Source: Nocardia cyriacigeorgica GUH-2
GTDB taxonomy: Bacteria; Actinomycetota; Actinomycetes; Mycobacteriales; Mycobacteriaceae
Assembly: GCF_000284035.1 (NCBI RefSeq)
Contig: NC_016887.1
Coordinates: 6,130,646-6,194,645 of the forward strand
DNA length: 64,000 nt
Reading direction: 5' to 3'
Below are positions 33,886 through 42,858 of this stretch, one piece after another. The first letter of the stretch is position 1, and the number at the start of each line of letters is the position of its first letter. Both the position numbers and the translations under genes were made by a program. Under the pieces are notes generated by a model. The model was not told the DNA's origin and searched no databases. It worked only from the letters and a program-made list of their open reading frames with translations.

Positions 33886-34677
33886 TTACGGACCGCCCAG
33901 GCGCGCGTGCATCTCCCAGACCAGGACCTCCGAGGGCATCCGCGCGGTGATGCGCTGCCCGCCCGAGCGGGTCATCCGCACCGCGTCGCCCTCGTAGAGC
34001 GGGCCGACGCCCTCCATCTCGACCTCACCGCGGGAGACGAACACATGCAGGTAGAGCGCGTCCGGCAGTTCGATCACCGAATCCGGGCCGCCGGGTTCGG
34101 TGGCCGCGAGCCGGGCCACATGCAGCGCGGAATGGGAGCTGTTGATGGCGATGGCGGTGCGATCGCGATAGCGGGGCAGCCCGGAGGCGACGGTGACCAG
34201 GCCGCCGCCGGCCAGCTGGTCGTCGATCTCGAGCTGCTGGTAGCCGGGGTCGACGCCGGGCTCGTCGGGCAGCACCCACATCTGCACGAAATGGACCGGT
34301 TCGTCGTGTTCGGGGCGATTTCCGTCCAGTCGCCAGGAATCGTTCTTCTCCGAATGCATAATTCCGGTGCCCGCGCTCATCCGCTGGGCCAGACCCGGAT
34401 AGATGATTCCGCTGTGGCCGAGCGAATCCTGATGGACCAGGCTGCCGCTGAGCACCCAGGTGACGATCTCCATATCCCGGTGCGGATGGGTATCGAAGCC
34501 CTGACCTGGCAGAACAATATCCTCGTTATTCACCAGCAACAGCCCGTGATGGGTGTTATCGGGGTCGTAGTGCTGGCCGAAGGAGAACGAGTGTTTCGAA
34601 TCGAGCCACGAGATACGTGTTTTCATGCGATCGCCGCCGCGATGGACGTCAATATGCGGAGTCGTGAGTGTGGACAT
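33886..34677 (-). CDS. Pirin family protein
   Basis: Bicupin protein of 263 residues. The N-terminal cupin has the pirin metal motif GFDTHPHRDMEIVTWVLSGSLVHQDSLGHSGII, with three His and a Glu placed to bind Fe, followed by QRMSAGTGIMHSEKND and HFVQMWVLPDEPG. Bacterial pirins act as quercetin 2,3-dioxygenases or as modulators of metabolic enzymes; the activity cannot be told here. ATG 34677 has GAGGAGGA 5 bases upstream, so the long frame to 34953 is not used. Divergent from the Nudix gene at 34902. Confidence 0.92.
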   Translation of the reverse strand: MSTLTTPHIDVHRGGDRMKTRISWLDSKHSFSFGQHYDPDNTHHGLLLVNNEDIVLPGQGFDTHPHRDMEIVTWVLSGSLVHQDSLGHSGIIYPGLAQRMSAGTGIMHSEKNDSWRLDGNRPEHDEPVHFVQMWVLPDEPGVDPGYQQLEIDDQLAGGGLVTVASGLPRYRDRTAIAINSSHSALHVARLAATEPGGPDSVIELPDALYLHVFVSRGEVEMEGVGPLYEGDAVRMTRSGGQRITARMPSEVLVWEMHARLGGP

Positions 34678-34901
34678 CGCGGTCCTCCTCTCGGGCTCTG
34701 GCACCATCGCCTTTCCGGTCGAAGTACCGCGAGCGCGACCGCGGGCGCGCGATACTCCCGATTCCTTGTAAATTGTCTGCACTCGGCATTTTACGCGAGC
34801 GACCAGCGGATGAACGGTAGGTGAGCAGTACCGGCCGATCTGCCGAATCGGCGTGGCGGCGTAACAGAATGTGCCCCAAGGGAACCGGAGGGATGGGCCG
34901 G

Positions 34902-35369
34902 ATGCGACCGGAAACACTCGCCCGCGTCGAGCGGCAGCTCCGCACCGAGGCACAACGCGACGGCATCACCGACTTCGTGGTCGGGGTCGCCGTATTCCGG
35001 GACCGGAAACTGCTGGTCGTGCGGCGCGTGCCGGATGATTATCACGGCGGTATGTACGAACTGCCCGGCGGTGGTGTGGAAACCGGGGAAAGCTTCGCCG
35101 AGAGCGTGGCCAGGGAACTGCACGAGGAAACCGGGCTGCGGGTGCGCGCGATCACCGATTTCCTGGGCAGCTTCGACTACGCCACCAGAACCAAAGCCCG
35201 CGTCCGCAAATTCGCCTTCGTGGTGGAGGCGGAACCGGGTGAGGTGGAACTGGCGCCCGGTGAACACGACGCGTACGCCTGGATCGATGCGCAGGCGCTG
35301 GCCGAGCTGCCGATGGCGCCGGATATGCGGGAAACGGTGAGTTCGCTGGTCAGCACCGGAATTCGCTGA
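34902..35369 (+). CDS. Nudix hydrolase
   Basis: A 155-residue hydrolase of nucleoside diphosphates linked to other groups. The Nudix box spans 57-79 (GX5EX7REUXEEXGU as GGVETGE... RELHEETGL) with the catalytic glutamates intact. No additional domain indicates the substrate. ATG 34902 lies 9 bases after GGAGGG; ATG 34893 is too close to that site and the frame extends to 34821. Not closely coupled to the downstream transporter. Confidence 0.88.
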   Translation: MRPETLARVERQLRTEAQRDGITDFVVGVAVFRDRKLLVVRRVPDDYHGGMYELPGGGVETGESFAESVARELHEETGLRVRAITDFLGSFDYATRTKARVRKFAFVVEAEPGEVELAPGEHDAYAWIDAQALAELPMAPDMRETVSSLVSTGIR

Positions 35370-35434
35370 AAGCGCGCCCCTCGGCGCCCTGCTCGCGGCC
35401 AGGAACACCGCCGGTTCCGGGTAGCCTCACGGCC

Positions 35435-36829
35435 GTGTCCGATGCTCGCCCCGACAACCGCCACGCGGCGGACGAATCCGGCGAGCCGGGCACCGCATCG
35501 CTGAGCACGCTCGACAAGATCAGGGCGTTCCGCACCGCCCTGCGGGAAAGCCCCGGTGTGGCCCGGCTGGCCTTGGTGCGCTTCACCGGGCAATTCGGTG
35601 ACGGCATGTTCCAGGCGGCGCTGTCGGGGGCGATTCTGTTCAACCCCGAACGCGAGACCGACCCGCTGGCCATCGCGGCCGGATTCGCGGTGCTGCTGCT
35701 GCCGTATTCGTTCATCGGCCCGTACGCGGGAGCACTGCTGGACCGCTGGGATCGGCGGGCGGTGCTGCTGGTGGCGAATGTGCTGCGGGCGGCTCTGATC
35801 GCGGTGGTGAGCGTCGGGCTGCTGGCCGGGATCGGCGAGACGCCGCTGCTGCTGCTCGCGCTGGCGGTGGTCGGGATCAGCAGGTTCGTGATGGCCGGGG
35901 TGTCGGCCGCGCTGCCGCGGGTGCTGGCGCAACGCTGGCTGGTGCCGACCAATTCGGTGCTCGCCACCATAGCTTCGGGCTGCGCCGGGGTCGGGGCGGC
36001 CACCTCGGTGGCCGTGATCGGGCTGATCGGCGCGGGCGATACCGGGTCGGCGGTGGCGGTGGCCGCGAGCGCGGCCGGGTCGGTGGCGGGTGCACTGCTG
36101 GCGACCGGATTCGCGGCACGGGCGCTCGGCCCGGAAGCCGGGGCGACCGCGCGCACCGGCACCGTGCACGCGATCGCCACCGGACTGCGCACCGGCGCCC
36201 GGGCGGTATGGGAATCGGCGCAGGTCACCACCGCGATGATCGGCATCGGCACGCATCGGATCGTGTTCGGGATGAACACCCTGATCATGGTGCTGGTGCT
36301 GCGGCAGGCGCCCTCGGACGGCTCGGGTGTGGACAGCGGGCTCATCGGCTTCGGCGTCGCCATCGCCGCGACGGCCGGCGGCATGCTGGTGGCCGCGGTG
36401 GTCGCGCCCGTGCTCATCCCGCGACTCGGCCGGCCGCGCACGGTGGTGGTCGGCCTGGTGACCGCGACGGTGGTGCAACTGGTGCTGGTGACGCCCATCG
36501 CGGTGGCCGAGGCCGGCGCCGCCGCACACCGCGCCCATCAGCTGCTGCTCGCCGGGGCCTTCCTGTTCGGGCTGGCCGGCCAGACCATCAAACTCACCGG
36601 CGACGCCGCCATGCAGATCGATATCGACGACACCCGCCGCGGCCAGGTGTTCGCCCTCCAGGACACCGTGTTCAACGTGGCATTCGTGCTGGCCATCGCA
36701 CTGACCGCGCTCGTGGTGCCCGCCAACGGCCGCTCGCTGGGAGTAGTGGCGGCCGGGGCGGCCATCTACTGCGCGGGCGTGCTGGCCATCGCGCTCAACA
36801 CCAGCCGCGGGCGCGCGCCGGCCCACTGA
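35435..36829 (+). CDS. Major facilitator superfamily transporter
   Basis: Integral membrane protein of 464 residues with about 12 hydrophobic helices. The loop GPYAGALLDRWDRRAVLL is the MFS motif-A equivalent between helices 2 and 3, and GDAAMQIDIDDTRRGQVFALQDTVFNVAFVLAIAL marks the C-terminal half. The arrangement is that of drug/metabolite efflux MFS permeases related to the enterobactin-exporter type; no substrate evidence is nearby. The start is GTG 35435 after a 65-base gap from the Nudix stop. Confidence 0.85.
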   Translation: MSDARPDNRHAADESGEPGTASLSTLDKIRAFRTALRESPGVARLALVRFTGQFGDGMFQAALSGAILFNPERETDPLAIAAGFAVLLLPYSFIGPYAGALLDRWDRRAVLLVANVLRAALIAVVSVGLLAGIGETPLLLLALAVVGISRFVMAGVSAALPRVLAQRWLVPTNSVLATIASGCAGVGAATSVAVIGLIGAGDTGSAVAVAASAAGSVAGALLATGFAARALGPEAGATARTGTVHAIATGLRTGARAVWESAQVTTAMIGIGTHRIVFGMNTLIMVLVLRQAPSDGSGVDSGLIGFGVAIAATAGGMLVAAVVAPVLIPRLGRPRTVVVGLVTATVVQLVLVTPIAVAEAGAAAHRAHQLLLAGAFLFGLAGQTIKLTGDAAMQIDIDDTRRGQVFALQDTVFNVAFVLAIALTALVVPANGRSLGVVAAGAAIYCAGVLAIALNTSRGRAPAH

Positions 36830-36928
36830 GCCGCGTGTCCAGGCGGATCGGCCAACCTCGCACATCGACCCCTCGAACGTCGGCGAAGTTCGTCGATCCG
36901 GCCCGGACCGGCTGGACGAGCAGCGCGA

Positions 36929-37504
36929 TCAGGGCTGCTCGCCGGCTGCGAACCCGGCCGGATCCGCAGGAGTCTGTGACTGGCCCAGCGACGCGTTCAC
37001 CTGGACCTCCAGGTTGAACTGCACCACCAGCCCGGCGGGGTTGCCCGGCTGCACATCGGGCCGGACGAAGGGATCCACCGGGGGCATGAGCTGCGGCAGG
37101 ACCTGCCCGGTCACCGGGTCCGGCGGTGGCGCGGGGTGCGAGGTCTCGTATCCGGCAGGGGAGTCGGGAGCATCGGCCGCCGGCGGGCCCTCACCTCGCA
37201 CGATCCAGTCCAGGGGTTCGCTGGCGGCGTCGGCGGTGCTGCCGGTGATCTGGTGGTCCCAGACGCCGTGGCCGGAGGGGTCGGTGAAGAAGGCGTCGAG
37301 TACGCCGTCGTCGTTCAGGTCGAGGGCGGCGACGTCGGCGACGCCGTCGCCCTGGGTGTCCCAGAGAGCGTCATCGATCAGGCCGTCGCCGTCGAAGTCC
37401 AATCGCACGGCATCCGGCGATCCGGCCAGTTCCAGGTCCGCCTGCGTCGACCAGACGTCGACGGTGCCGTCGCCGGTGCCGAAGGCGTACTCGATCTCGT
37501 TCAT
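36929..37504 (-). CDS. Protein with Asp-rich calcium-binding-like repeats
   Basis: The 191-residue protein has no signal peptide. Residues about 33-85 hold four Asp-rich turns, LDFDGDGLIDDALWDTQGDG, DVAALDLNDDGVLDAFF and TDPSGHG, of the DxDxDG type seen in EF-hand/dockerin and thrombospondin-type repeats. A Pro-rich region (PAPPPDPVTGQVLPQLMPPVDPF) and a C-terminal VQFNLEVQVNASLG follow. Homologues in Nocardia and mycobacteria are sometimes labelled pullulanase, for which nothing here argues. ATG 37504 is chosen from context. It is divergent from the DUF4185 exoprotein, 209 bases away. Confidence 0.7.
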   Translation of the reverse strand: MNEIEYAFGTGDGTVDVWSTQADLELAGSPDAVRLDFDGDGLIDDALWDTQGDGVADVAALDLNDDGVLDAFFTDPSGHGVWDHQITGSTADAASEPLDWIVRGEGPPAADAPDSPAGYETSHPAPPPDPVTGQVLPQLMPPVDPFVRPDVQPGNPAGLVVQFNLEVQVNASLGQSQTPADPAGFAAGEQP

Positions 37505-37713
37505 ATCTGCTTGGACGCGGCGCGCGGCGATCCGGTTCCACCCGGATGAACATTCGTCGATTCCCGGCTCCCATCCCTGGTTTCCGGCTCGCGGCACGGT
37601 AAGTTGATCTTCGTTTGATCCGGAGGGGCCCCGGATGCGGCGAGATCGCGGCACAGGCACGCCCGCGGGATCAGGCACCGTCCGTTCCGATCCGACCCGG
37701 GAGCCGCCGCGCC

Positions 37714-39333
37714 ATGGGACTTCTGCCGAACCACCTCGGTATCCGCGCCCACGCCGCCGCCCCGTTCCGTCCCGCCCTGTTCGGTGTGCTGCTCACCGGT
37801 GTGCTCGCGGTTCCCGCGCCGGTCCAGGCGGCACCGTTTCCGTGGGCGCCGCCGCCGGTGAACAGTTGCGGCGAGGTCGGTTTCGATCCGCTCGCGCGGG
37901 AACCGGATCCGTCCCAGCCGCCCGCACCACCGCTGCCACCGCAGATCGATATCCCGATCCCGGTCCCGCAGCTCACCCCGGTGCCGGTGCCCGATCCGCC
38001 GCAGGACAACACCCGGATCGTGCCGGAACCCCTGCCGAGCGATCCGTGCCGCAACCCGTGCCCCGATATCCGTGACAACGCGAAGCCGGAGGAATCCGCG
38101 CCCGCCCCGCAGTCACCGCCGGCGCCGGGATCGGGGTCGAGCAGTGGGTCCGGTTCCGGCAGTGGGTCCGGCAGCTCCTCCGGTTCGGCCGAGCCGATCA
38201 AACTGCCGAAGATCCAGATCAAACCCGAAATCGAGCCCATCCCGATTCCGGTACCCGGTGAGCCCGGCGATCCACCGCAGCCCGCACCGCCGCACGTGAC
38301 GCATCCGGCCGAGCCCGGACCGCTGAGCCCCGCCGTGGCGCCGGCCCGGGTGGAGTCGGTGCGGCTGGTGGAGCAGGTCACCGGGCCCGGCTCGGAGAAC
38401 CGCACGGATATGCGCTGGCAGGTCGACGGCACCGATCTCGGCCTGATGTGGGAGAACCGGCCGGGCGAGGTGGCCGTGGTCTTCGGCGACACCTTCGGTA
38501 AGGGCTGGAGCGCGGGCGGGGCCGGCGGCGAGGACGAGGACTGGCGCAGCAACGTCCTCGGCTACAGCACCGACCGCGACCTGTCCGACGGGCTGACCCT
38601 CGACACCATGGTGCAGGACAGCCGCTGCCACGCCGCCGAACTGCTGGGCAGCCGCAAGGTGAAGAACTGGGAGACCACCACCATCCCGACCTCCGGCTTC
38701 GCCCTCGGCGACCGGCAGTACCTGAGCTACATGTCGGTGAATCGGTGGAGCCGCATCCCCGGTCTGTGGTGGACCAATTACGGCGGCATCGCCTACTCCG
38801 ACGACAACGGCAGCACCTGGGTCAAGGATCAGCACGCCAAGTGGGAGAACCTGTTCGGGCTCGGCCGGTTCCAGGTGGCGGCGATGGTGCCGCACGGCGA
38901 CTACGTCTACATGTTCGGCACACCCAACGGACGCATCGGCGTGATCGGCCTGGCGCGGGTACCCAAGGACGAGGTGCTCAACAAGTCGGCCTACCAGTAC
39001 TGGGTCGGCGGCACGTGGGCGCCCGCCTCCGAAAACCTCGCCACGCCACTGGTTCCCGGGATCGCCTCGGAGCTGTCGGTGCGCTATGACGCGGAATCGG
39101 ATCGCTGGCAGATGGTGTACCTGGACTCGGCGCGCGGCGCGATCGTCCTGCGCACCGCCGCGTCACCGCAGGGCGCGTGGACCGACGCGGTGCCGCTGGT
39201 GTCGACCACCGACTATCCGAAGTCCTACGGCGGCTTCATCCATCCGTGGTCGACGGCGAAGGACCTGTACTTCACCATCTCGGCCTGGGACAGCTACAAC
39301 GTCTATCTCATGCACGCCCGGCTCGATCAGTAG
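37714..39333 (+). CDS. Secreted DUF4185 protein with proline-rich and Gly-Ser linkers
   Basis: Exported 539-residue protein. Signal peptide about residues 10-37 (FGVLLTGVLAVPAPVQA), then a Pro-rich segment to about residue 125, a Ser/Gly repeat linker (SGSGSGSGSGSSSGS) and a second Pro-rich segment. The C-terminal 320 residues form the DUF4185 domain (DMRWQVDGTDLGLMWENRPGEVAVVFGDTFG, SYMSVNRW, WTNYGGIAYSDDNGSTW, VYMFGTPNGR, HPWSTAKDLYFTISAWDSYNVYLM), a beta-propeller-like fold related to glycosidase domains. The catalytic activity is unknown. Its stop overlaps the convergent pxpC stop by 7 bases. Confidence 0.85.
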   Translation: MGLLPNHLGIRAHAAAPFRPALFGVLLTGVLAVPAPVQAAPFPWAPPPVNSCGEVGFDPLAREPDPSQPPAPPLPPQIDIPIPVPQLTPVPVPDPPQDNTRIVPEPLPSDPCRNPCPDIRDNAKPEESAPAPQSPPAPGSGSSSGSGSGSGSGSSSGSAEPIKLPKIQIKPEIEPIPIPVPGEPGDPPQPAPPHVTHPAEPGPLSPAVAPARVESVRLVEQVTGPGSENRTDMRWQVDGTDLGLMWENRPGEVAVVFGDTFGKGWSAGGAGGEDEDWRSNVLGYSTDRDLSDGLTLDTMVQDSRCHAAELLGSRKVKNWETTTIPTSGFALGDRQYLSYMSVNRWSRIPGLWWTNYGGIAYSDDNGSTWVKDQHAKWENLFGLGRFQVAAMVPHGDYVYMFGTPNGRIGVIGLARVPKDEVLNKSAYQYWVGGTWAPASENLATPLVPGIASELSVRYDAESDRWQMVYLDSARGAIVLRTAASPQGAWTDAVPLVSTTDYPKSYGGFIHPWSTAKDLYFTISAWDSYNVYLMHARLDQ

Positions 39334-40196
39334 CGCCGGAACCGCACCGTCTGGCCCGGCCGCGCCTGCGCCATCAGGTCGATATCGGCGTCGGCCACGA
39401 CCGCGATCACCGGATAGCCGCCGGTGATCGGATGATCGGCGAGGAACACCACCGGCTGCCCGTTCGGCGGCACCTGGATGGAGCCGAGCGCGACGCCCTC
39501 GGTCGGAAGTTCCTGTGCGCGACGGCGTTCCAGCTCCGGGCCGGTCGCGCGACGTAGCCGCGCACCGATGCGGTCGACGTCAGCACTGACCGACCAGGTG
39601 CCCGCGAACAGCGCGGCCGGATCGGTGAACCAGTCGTCACGCGGTCCGGGAACGGCTCGAACATCCAGGACCACAGGCAGTTCCGGCAGCGGCGCGAGCT
39701 CGATGATCGGAAACGTCCGTGGCGCAGGGCCGATGGGCACCGCATCGCCGGCACGCAAGGGCTCCGGACCGATCCCGGACATGGTGTCGCGACTGCGCGA
39801 ACCCAGCACAGGCGCGACATCCACCCCGCCGCGCACCCCGATATAACTGCGCAACCCGGTCGACGCGAGCCCGAGCGAAACCACCTGGTCCGGTTCGAGT
39901 TCCAGCACACTCGCGTGCCCGACCGGCCGGCCGTCGACCGTGATCGGTGACGGCGCCCCGGTGACGGCGAGGGTGGTGTGGCGCATCGTCCGCAACCGCA
40001 CCCCGCCGAGCAGCACCTCGATCCCCGCGTGGCCCTCCGGATTCCCGACCAGCCGATTCGCCAGCCGCAGCGCGCCGCGATCGGCCGCACCGGAAACACC
40101 CACGCCGGAGTCGAACCAACCCGGCCGGCCCAGATCCTGAATGGTCGCCAGCGGACCCACCCGCTCCACCAGCAGTCTCGCATCGTCGTCGGTCAT
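39327..40196 (-). CDS. pxpC: 5-oxoprolinase subunit C (biotin-dependent carboxyltransferase family)
   Basis: Subunit of the prokaryotic 5-oxoprolinase, which with PxpA and PxpB hydrolyses 5-oxoproline to glutamate using ATP. The 289 residues show the KipA/PxpC signatures PLATIQDLGRPGWFDSGVGVSGAADRGALRLANRLVGN, SYIGVRGGVDVAPVLGSRSRDTMSGIG and VFLADHPITGGYPVIAVV. ATG 40196 has GGGGAGG 5 bases upstream and lies 45 bases after the pxpB stop, consistent with one operon. Confidence 0.93.
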   Translation of the reverse strand: MTDDDARLLVERVGPLATIQDLGRPGWFDSGVGVSGAADRGALRLANRLVGNPEGHAGIEVLLGGVRLRTMRHTTLAVTGAPSPITVDGRPVGHASVLELEPDQVVSLGLASTGLRSYIGVRGGVDVAPVLGSRSRDTMSGIGPEPLRAGDAVPIGPAPRTFPIIELAPLPELPVVLDVRAVPGPRDDWFTDPAALFAGTWSVSADVDRIGARLRRATGPELERRRAQELPTEGVALGSIQVPPNGQPVVFLADHPITGGYPVIAVVADADIDLMAQARPGQTVRFRRY

Positions 40197-40241
40197 CGAC
40201 GCCTCCCCGCGCGCATCATCGTCGGCTGCCCCACCCTGATC

Positions 40242-40970
40242 TCATCGCCGCGCCCGAGCGTCGACGAATCGTACCGCGGTTCCGGCCCGGATCAAGGCCG
40301 GCGGATCGCGGTCGACGTCCCACATGGTTAGCTCGGTGCGCCCGATCAGCTGCCATCCGCCGGGCGACTCGCGCGGGTAGACCGCCGAAAACCCTCCTGC
40401 CAAGGCAACGCTGCCGGCCGGGATGGCGACGCGCGGCTCGGCGCGACGCGGGACCGTGAGGCGGTCGTCGGGGGAGCGCAGATAGCCGAACCCGGGCGCG
40501 AAACCGACGAAGGCGCAATGCCATACGGTGCCGGTGTGCGCGGCGATCACCTCGTCGACACTCAGGCCGAGGATGCGGGCGACCTCGTCCAGATCACCGC
40601 CGTCGTAGTGCACCGGGATCAGCACCGGTTCGCCGCCGGGCGATGTTCCACGGGAAACGTCATCGGAATCGGTGCGCTCGGCCGGCTCCTCGAGCAGAGT
40701 GCGCAGGGCCCGGCGGACCGGCTCGGCATCGTGGGTGGATCGCAGTGTCACCAGCACGGTTTCGGCGGCGGGCAGCACATCCTGCACACCGTCGAGGCGT
40801 CGATCACGCAGGGTGGCAGCCACTTCGGCCACGGCGTCCGGTGGGGGAGTGAGCAGGAAGGCGCGGTCACCGGCCGGGCGGATCGCCCGCGCGGCGTCGT
40901 CGGTGCGCGATCCGGCAGCGCGCGATGGGCCGGGCCGGTGCGGCATCGGACCCGTCGATGTCGTCATCAT
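40242..40970 (-). CDS. pxpB: 5-oxoprolinase subunit B
   Basis: Partner of PxpC (KipI type), 242 residues. The core motifs are PVHYDGGDLDEVARILGLSVDEVIAAHTGTVWHCAFVGFAPGFGYL and RVAIPAGSVALAGGFSAVYPRESPGGWQLIGRT. The N-terminal 30 residues are an extra basic segment. Two ATG codons (40970, 40967) follow GGAGGAGG. A stretch near residue 105 (DVSRGT) is encoded by a sequence close to a parS site at 40645-40658. A 150-base gap separates it from pxpA. Confidence 0.92.
   Translation of the reverse strand: MMTTSTGPMPHRPGPSRAAGSRTDDAARAIRPAGDRAFLLTPPPDAVAEVAATLRDRRLDGVQDVLPAAETVLVTLRSTHDAEPVRRALRTLLEEPAERTDSDDVSRGTSPGGEPVLIPVHYDGGDLDEVARILGLSVDEVIAAHTGTVWHCAFVGFAPGFGYLRSPDDRLTVPRRAEPRVAIPAGSVALAGGFSAVYPRESPGGWQLIGRTELTMWDVDRDPPALIRAGTAVRFVDARARR
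40645..40658. other. Candidate degenerate parS site inside pxpB
   Basis: GTTCCACGGGAAAC differs from the reverse complement of the parS sites at 59869 and 60188 (GTTTCACGGGAAAC) at one base, and from the ideal GTTTCACGTGAAAC at two. It lies inside coding sequence about 19 kb from parAB. It may be a real outlying ParB site or chance. Confidence 0.4.
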
Positions 40971-41120
40971 CGCCTCCTCCAGGACCCCGATGGTACGACT
41001 CGCGCGCTCGAGGTACCGGCGATCGAACGCTTCGGATGTCCGGGGCCTGGCGTCGGTCGCAGGGCCGGTGCCGAGATAGGCGCCTACCGCGGTCGAGCGG
41101 GCACACGTCGCGCAGCCGGC

Positions 41121-41876
41121 TCAGCTGAACGGCGCCACCACCACACCGACCTCGTCGAGGGTCTCCCGAATCAGCCGCGCCATCTCCACCGCCTCCGGGG
41201 TATCGCCGTGCACGCAGATGCTGGTGGCCCGCACCGTCACCTCACCCGAACCGCCGACGGTGCGCGCGGTGCCGGACATGGCGATCGAGACGGCTTGGGC
41301 CACCGCCTCGTTGGTGTGCAGAATCGCGCCGGTGGTGCCGCGATCGGCGAGCCCACCGGACGGAGTGTAGCCGCGATCGGCGAACCCCTCGCCGATGAAC
41401 CGCACCCCGATATGCCCGGCCGCGTGCTCGAGTTCGGTGCCCGCCGGGCCGAGCAGCGCGAGTTCGGGATCGTATTCGGCGACCGCGGCCAGCACCGCGT
41501 CGGCGACCTTCCGGTCCCGCGCGGCCGCGTGATAGAGCGCGCCGTGCGGTTTCACATACCGCACCCGATCGCCCTCGGCGCGGGCGAAACCGTCCAGCCC
41601 GCCGATCTGGTACAGCACCTCGTCGCGCAGTTCCGCGGGCGCCACCGCGATCGCCCGGCGCCCGAACCCGGCCAGATCCCGGTAGCCGACGTGGGCGCCG
41701 ATGCGCACGCCCCGCTCCACGGCCGCCGCGCAGGTCTTGCGCATGATCGACGGGTCGCCGGCATGGCCGCCGCAGGCGATATTGGCGCTGGTGACGATGT
41801 CGAGCATGGCCGCGTCGTCGCCCATCGTCCACGGCCCGAAGCCCTCGCCGAGATCGCTGTTCAGATCCAGCGCCAT
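41121..41876 (-). CDS. pxpA: 5-oxoprolinase subunit A (LamB/YcsF family)
   Basis: First gene of the pxpABC set. The 251-residue LamB/YcsF protein begins LDLNSDLGEGFGPWTMGDDAAMLDIVTSANIACGGHAGDP, the family fingerprint with the metal-binding Asp/His cluster. It continues GAHVGYRDLAGFGRR, YVKPHGALYH and ATSICVHGDTP. ATG 41876 fits the family start; the frame is open to 42086. Degradation of 5-oxoproline, formed by spontaneous glutamine cyclisation, is the expected role. Confidence 0.94.
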   Translation of the reverse strand: MALDLNSDLGEGFGPWTMGDDAAMLDIVTSANIACGGHAGDPSIMRKTCAAAVERGVRIGAHVGYRDLAGFGRRAIAVAPAELRDEVLYQIGGLDGFARAEGDRVRYVKPHGALYHAAARDRKVADAVLAAVAEYDPELALLGPAGTELEHAAGHIGVRFIGEGFADRGYTPSGGLADRGTTGAILHTNEAVAQAVSIAMSGTARTVGGSGEVTVRATSICVHGDTPEAVEMARLIRETLDEVGVVVAPFS

Positions 41877-42027
41877 GCCCGTCCTTCCCGTCGGTATCCA
41901 TTGTCCCCGGGGTGTGATTCCGCAGACAAGGATCGCAGCCCGGGGCCGGTCGCGGGGTATCGGCCGCCGTCGGCGCCGGATTCGGCCGTGGTCGCGGCCG
42001 GGCCGGACCAGTACGCTCGGAGCAATC

Positions 42028-42843
42028 ATGGCCACGTATTTCGACCCGAAGTCCTGGTCACCGCTGTGGGCAGTGGACTTCGGCAAGCGGCTGTTCGAGC
42101 AATCCTGGCTGGAGCAGTGGATCTCCTACACCACCGCCTGGGTGGATCCGGTGGCCGATCTGGGCGCGGGCACGGTGACCGCGCTCATGCCCGATGTGCT
42201 GCTGACCGTGCTCAGCGAAGGCATCCTCAGCCGCTTCGGCGGTCAGGAGGTCACCGCCACCCTGCTCGGCCACGATCTGACCGCCACCCTCGAGGTGTTG
42301 AAGGTGCGCCGCCGCGGCGCGCATTTCCAGACCAAGACGGTGCTCACCGATCTGCACTGGGACAAGCATCCGATCCGCGAGATGACGGTGATCGCGCACG
42401 GCGTGCGACTGATCCCCGGCGTCCCCACCAAGGTCCGCACCGCCCAGCTCGATATCGAAGGCACCGTCAGCACGGCCGCCCTGGTCGATTGGCTCAACGA
42501 ACAACAGCTGGACTGGAAACTCTCACTCGCCCCGGACGGCCTGATCCGGGCCGTGCACCGGCAGCGCCGGATCACCGCGATCACCGACGCCTGGGTGCGC
42601 GAGAACATGCTCACCCTCGATGTGCGCCGGGCCGGCTGGTTCGGGGTGCCGATCCCGCGCCGGATGCGTACCGTGCGCCCGATCGAGCTGCCCGAACTGC
42701 CCAACAACGCGCGCGTCGTGCACGCCGTGCGCGAGGGTGAGCTGGTGCGTTTCCGCGTCGAGTTGCCCGAGGTCAGCGGTTCGTTCGACCTGGCGCAGAT
42801 GCGTGCGGCCATCGTCGCGGGGACGACGCTGATCGTCTTCTGA
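42028..42843 (+). CDS. Conserved protein, possibly DUF2993/LmeA-like
   Basis: The 271-residue protein has no signal peptide or clear transmembrane helix. The pattern of repeated short strands with alternating hydrophobic residues (EVTATLLGHDLTATLEVLKVRRRGAHFQTKTVLTDLHW, TAQLDIEGTVSTAALVDWLNE) resembles the lipid-binding tubular folds of DUF2993 (LmeA-like) proteins. That is a judgement from pattern, not a firm match. ATG 42028 has GGAG 6 bases upstream. It is convergent with pcnA, with only 15 bases between the stops. Confidence 0.55.
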   Translation: MATYFDPKSWSPLWAVDFGKRLFEQSWLEQWISYTTAWVDPVADLGAGTVTALMPDVLLTVLSEGILSRFGGQEVTATLLGHDLTATLEVLKVRRRGAHFQTKTVLTDLHWDKHPIREMTVIAHGVRLIPGVPTKVRTAQLDIEGTVSTAALVDWLNEQQLDWKLSLAPDGLIRAVHRQRRITAITDAWVRENMLTLDVRRAGWFGVPIPRRMRTVRPIELPELPNNARVVHAVREGELVRFRVELPEVSGSFDLAQMRAAIVAGTTLIVF

Positions 42844-42858
42844 GCCCGGCGACCGCGC

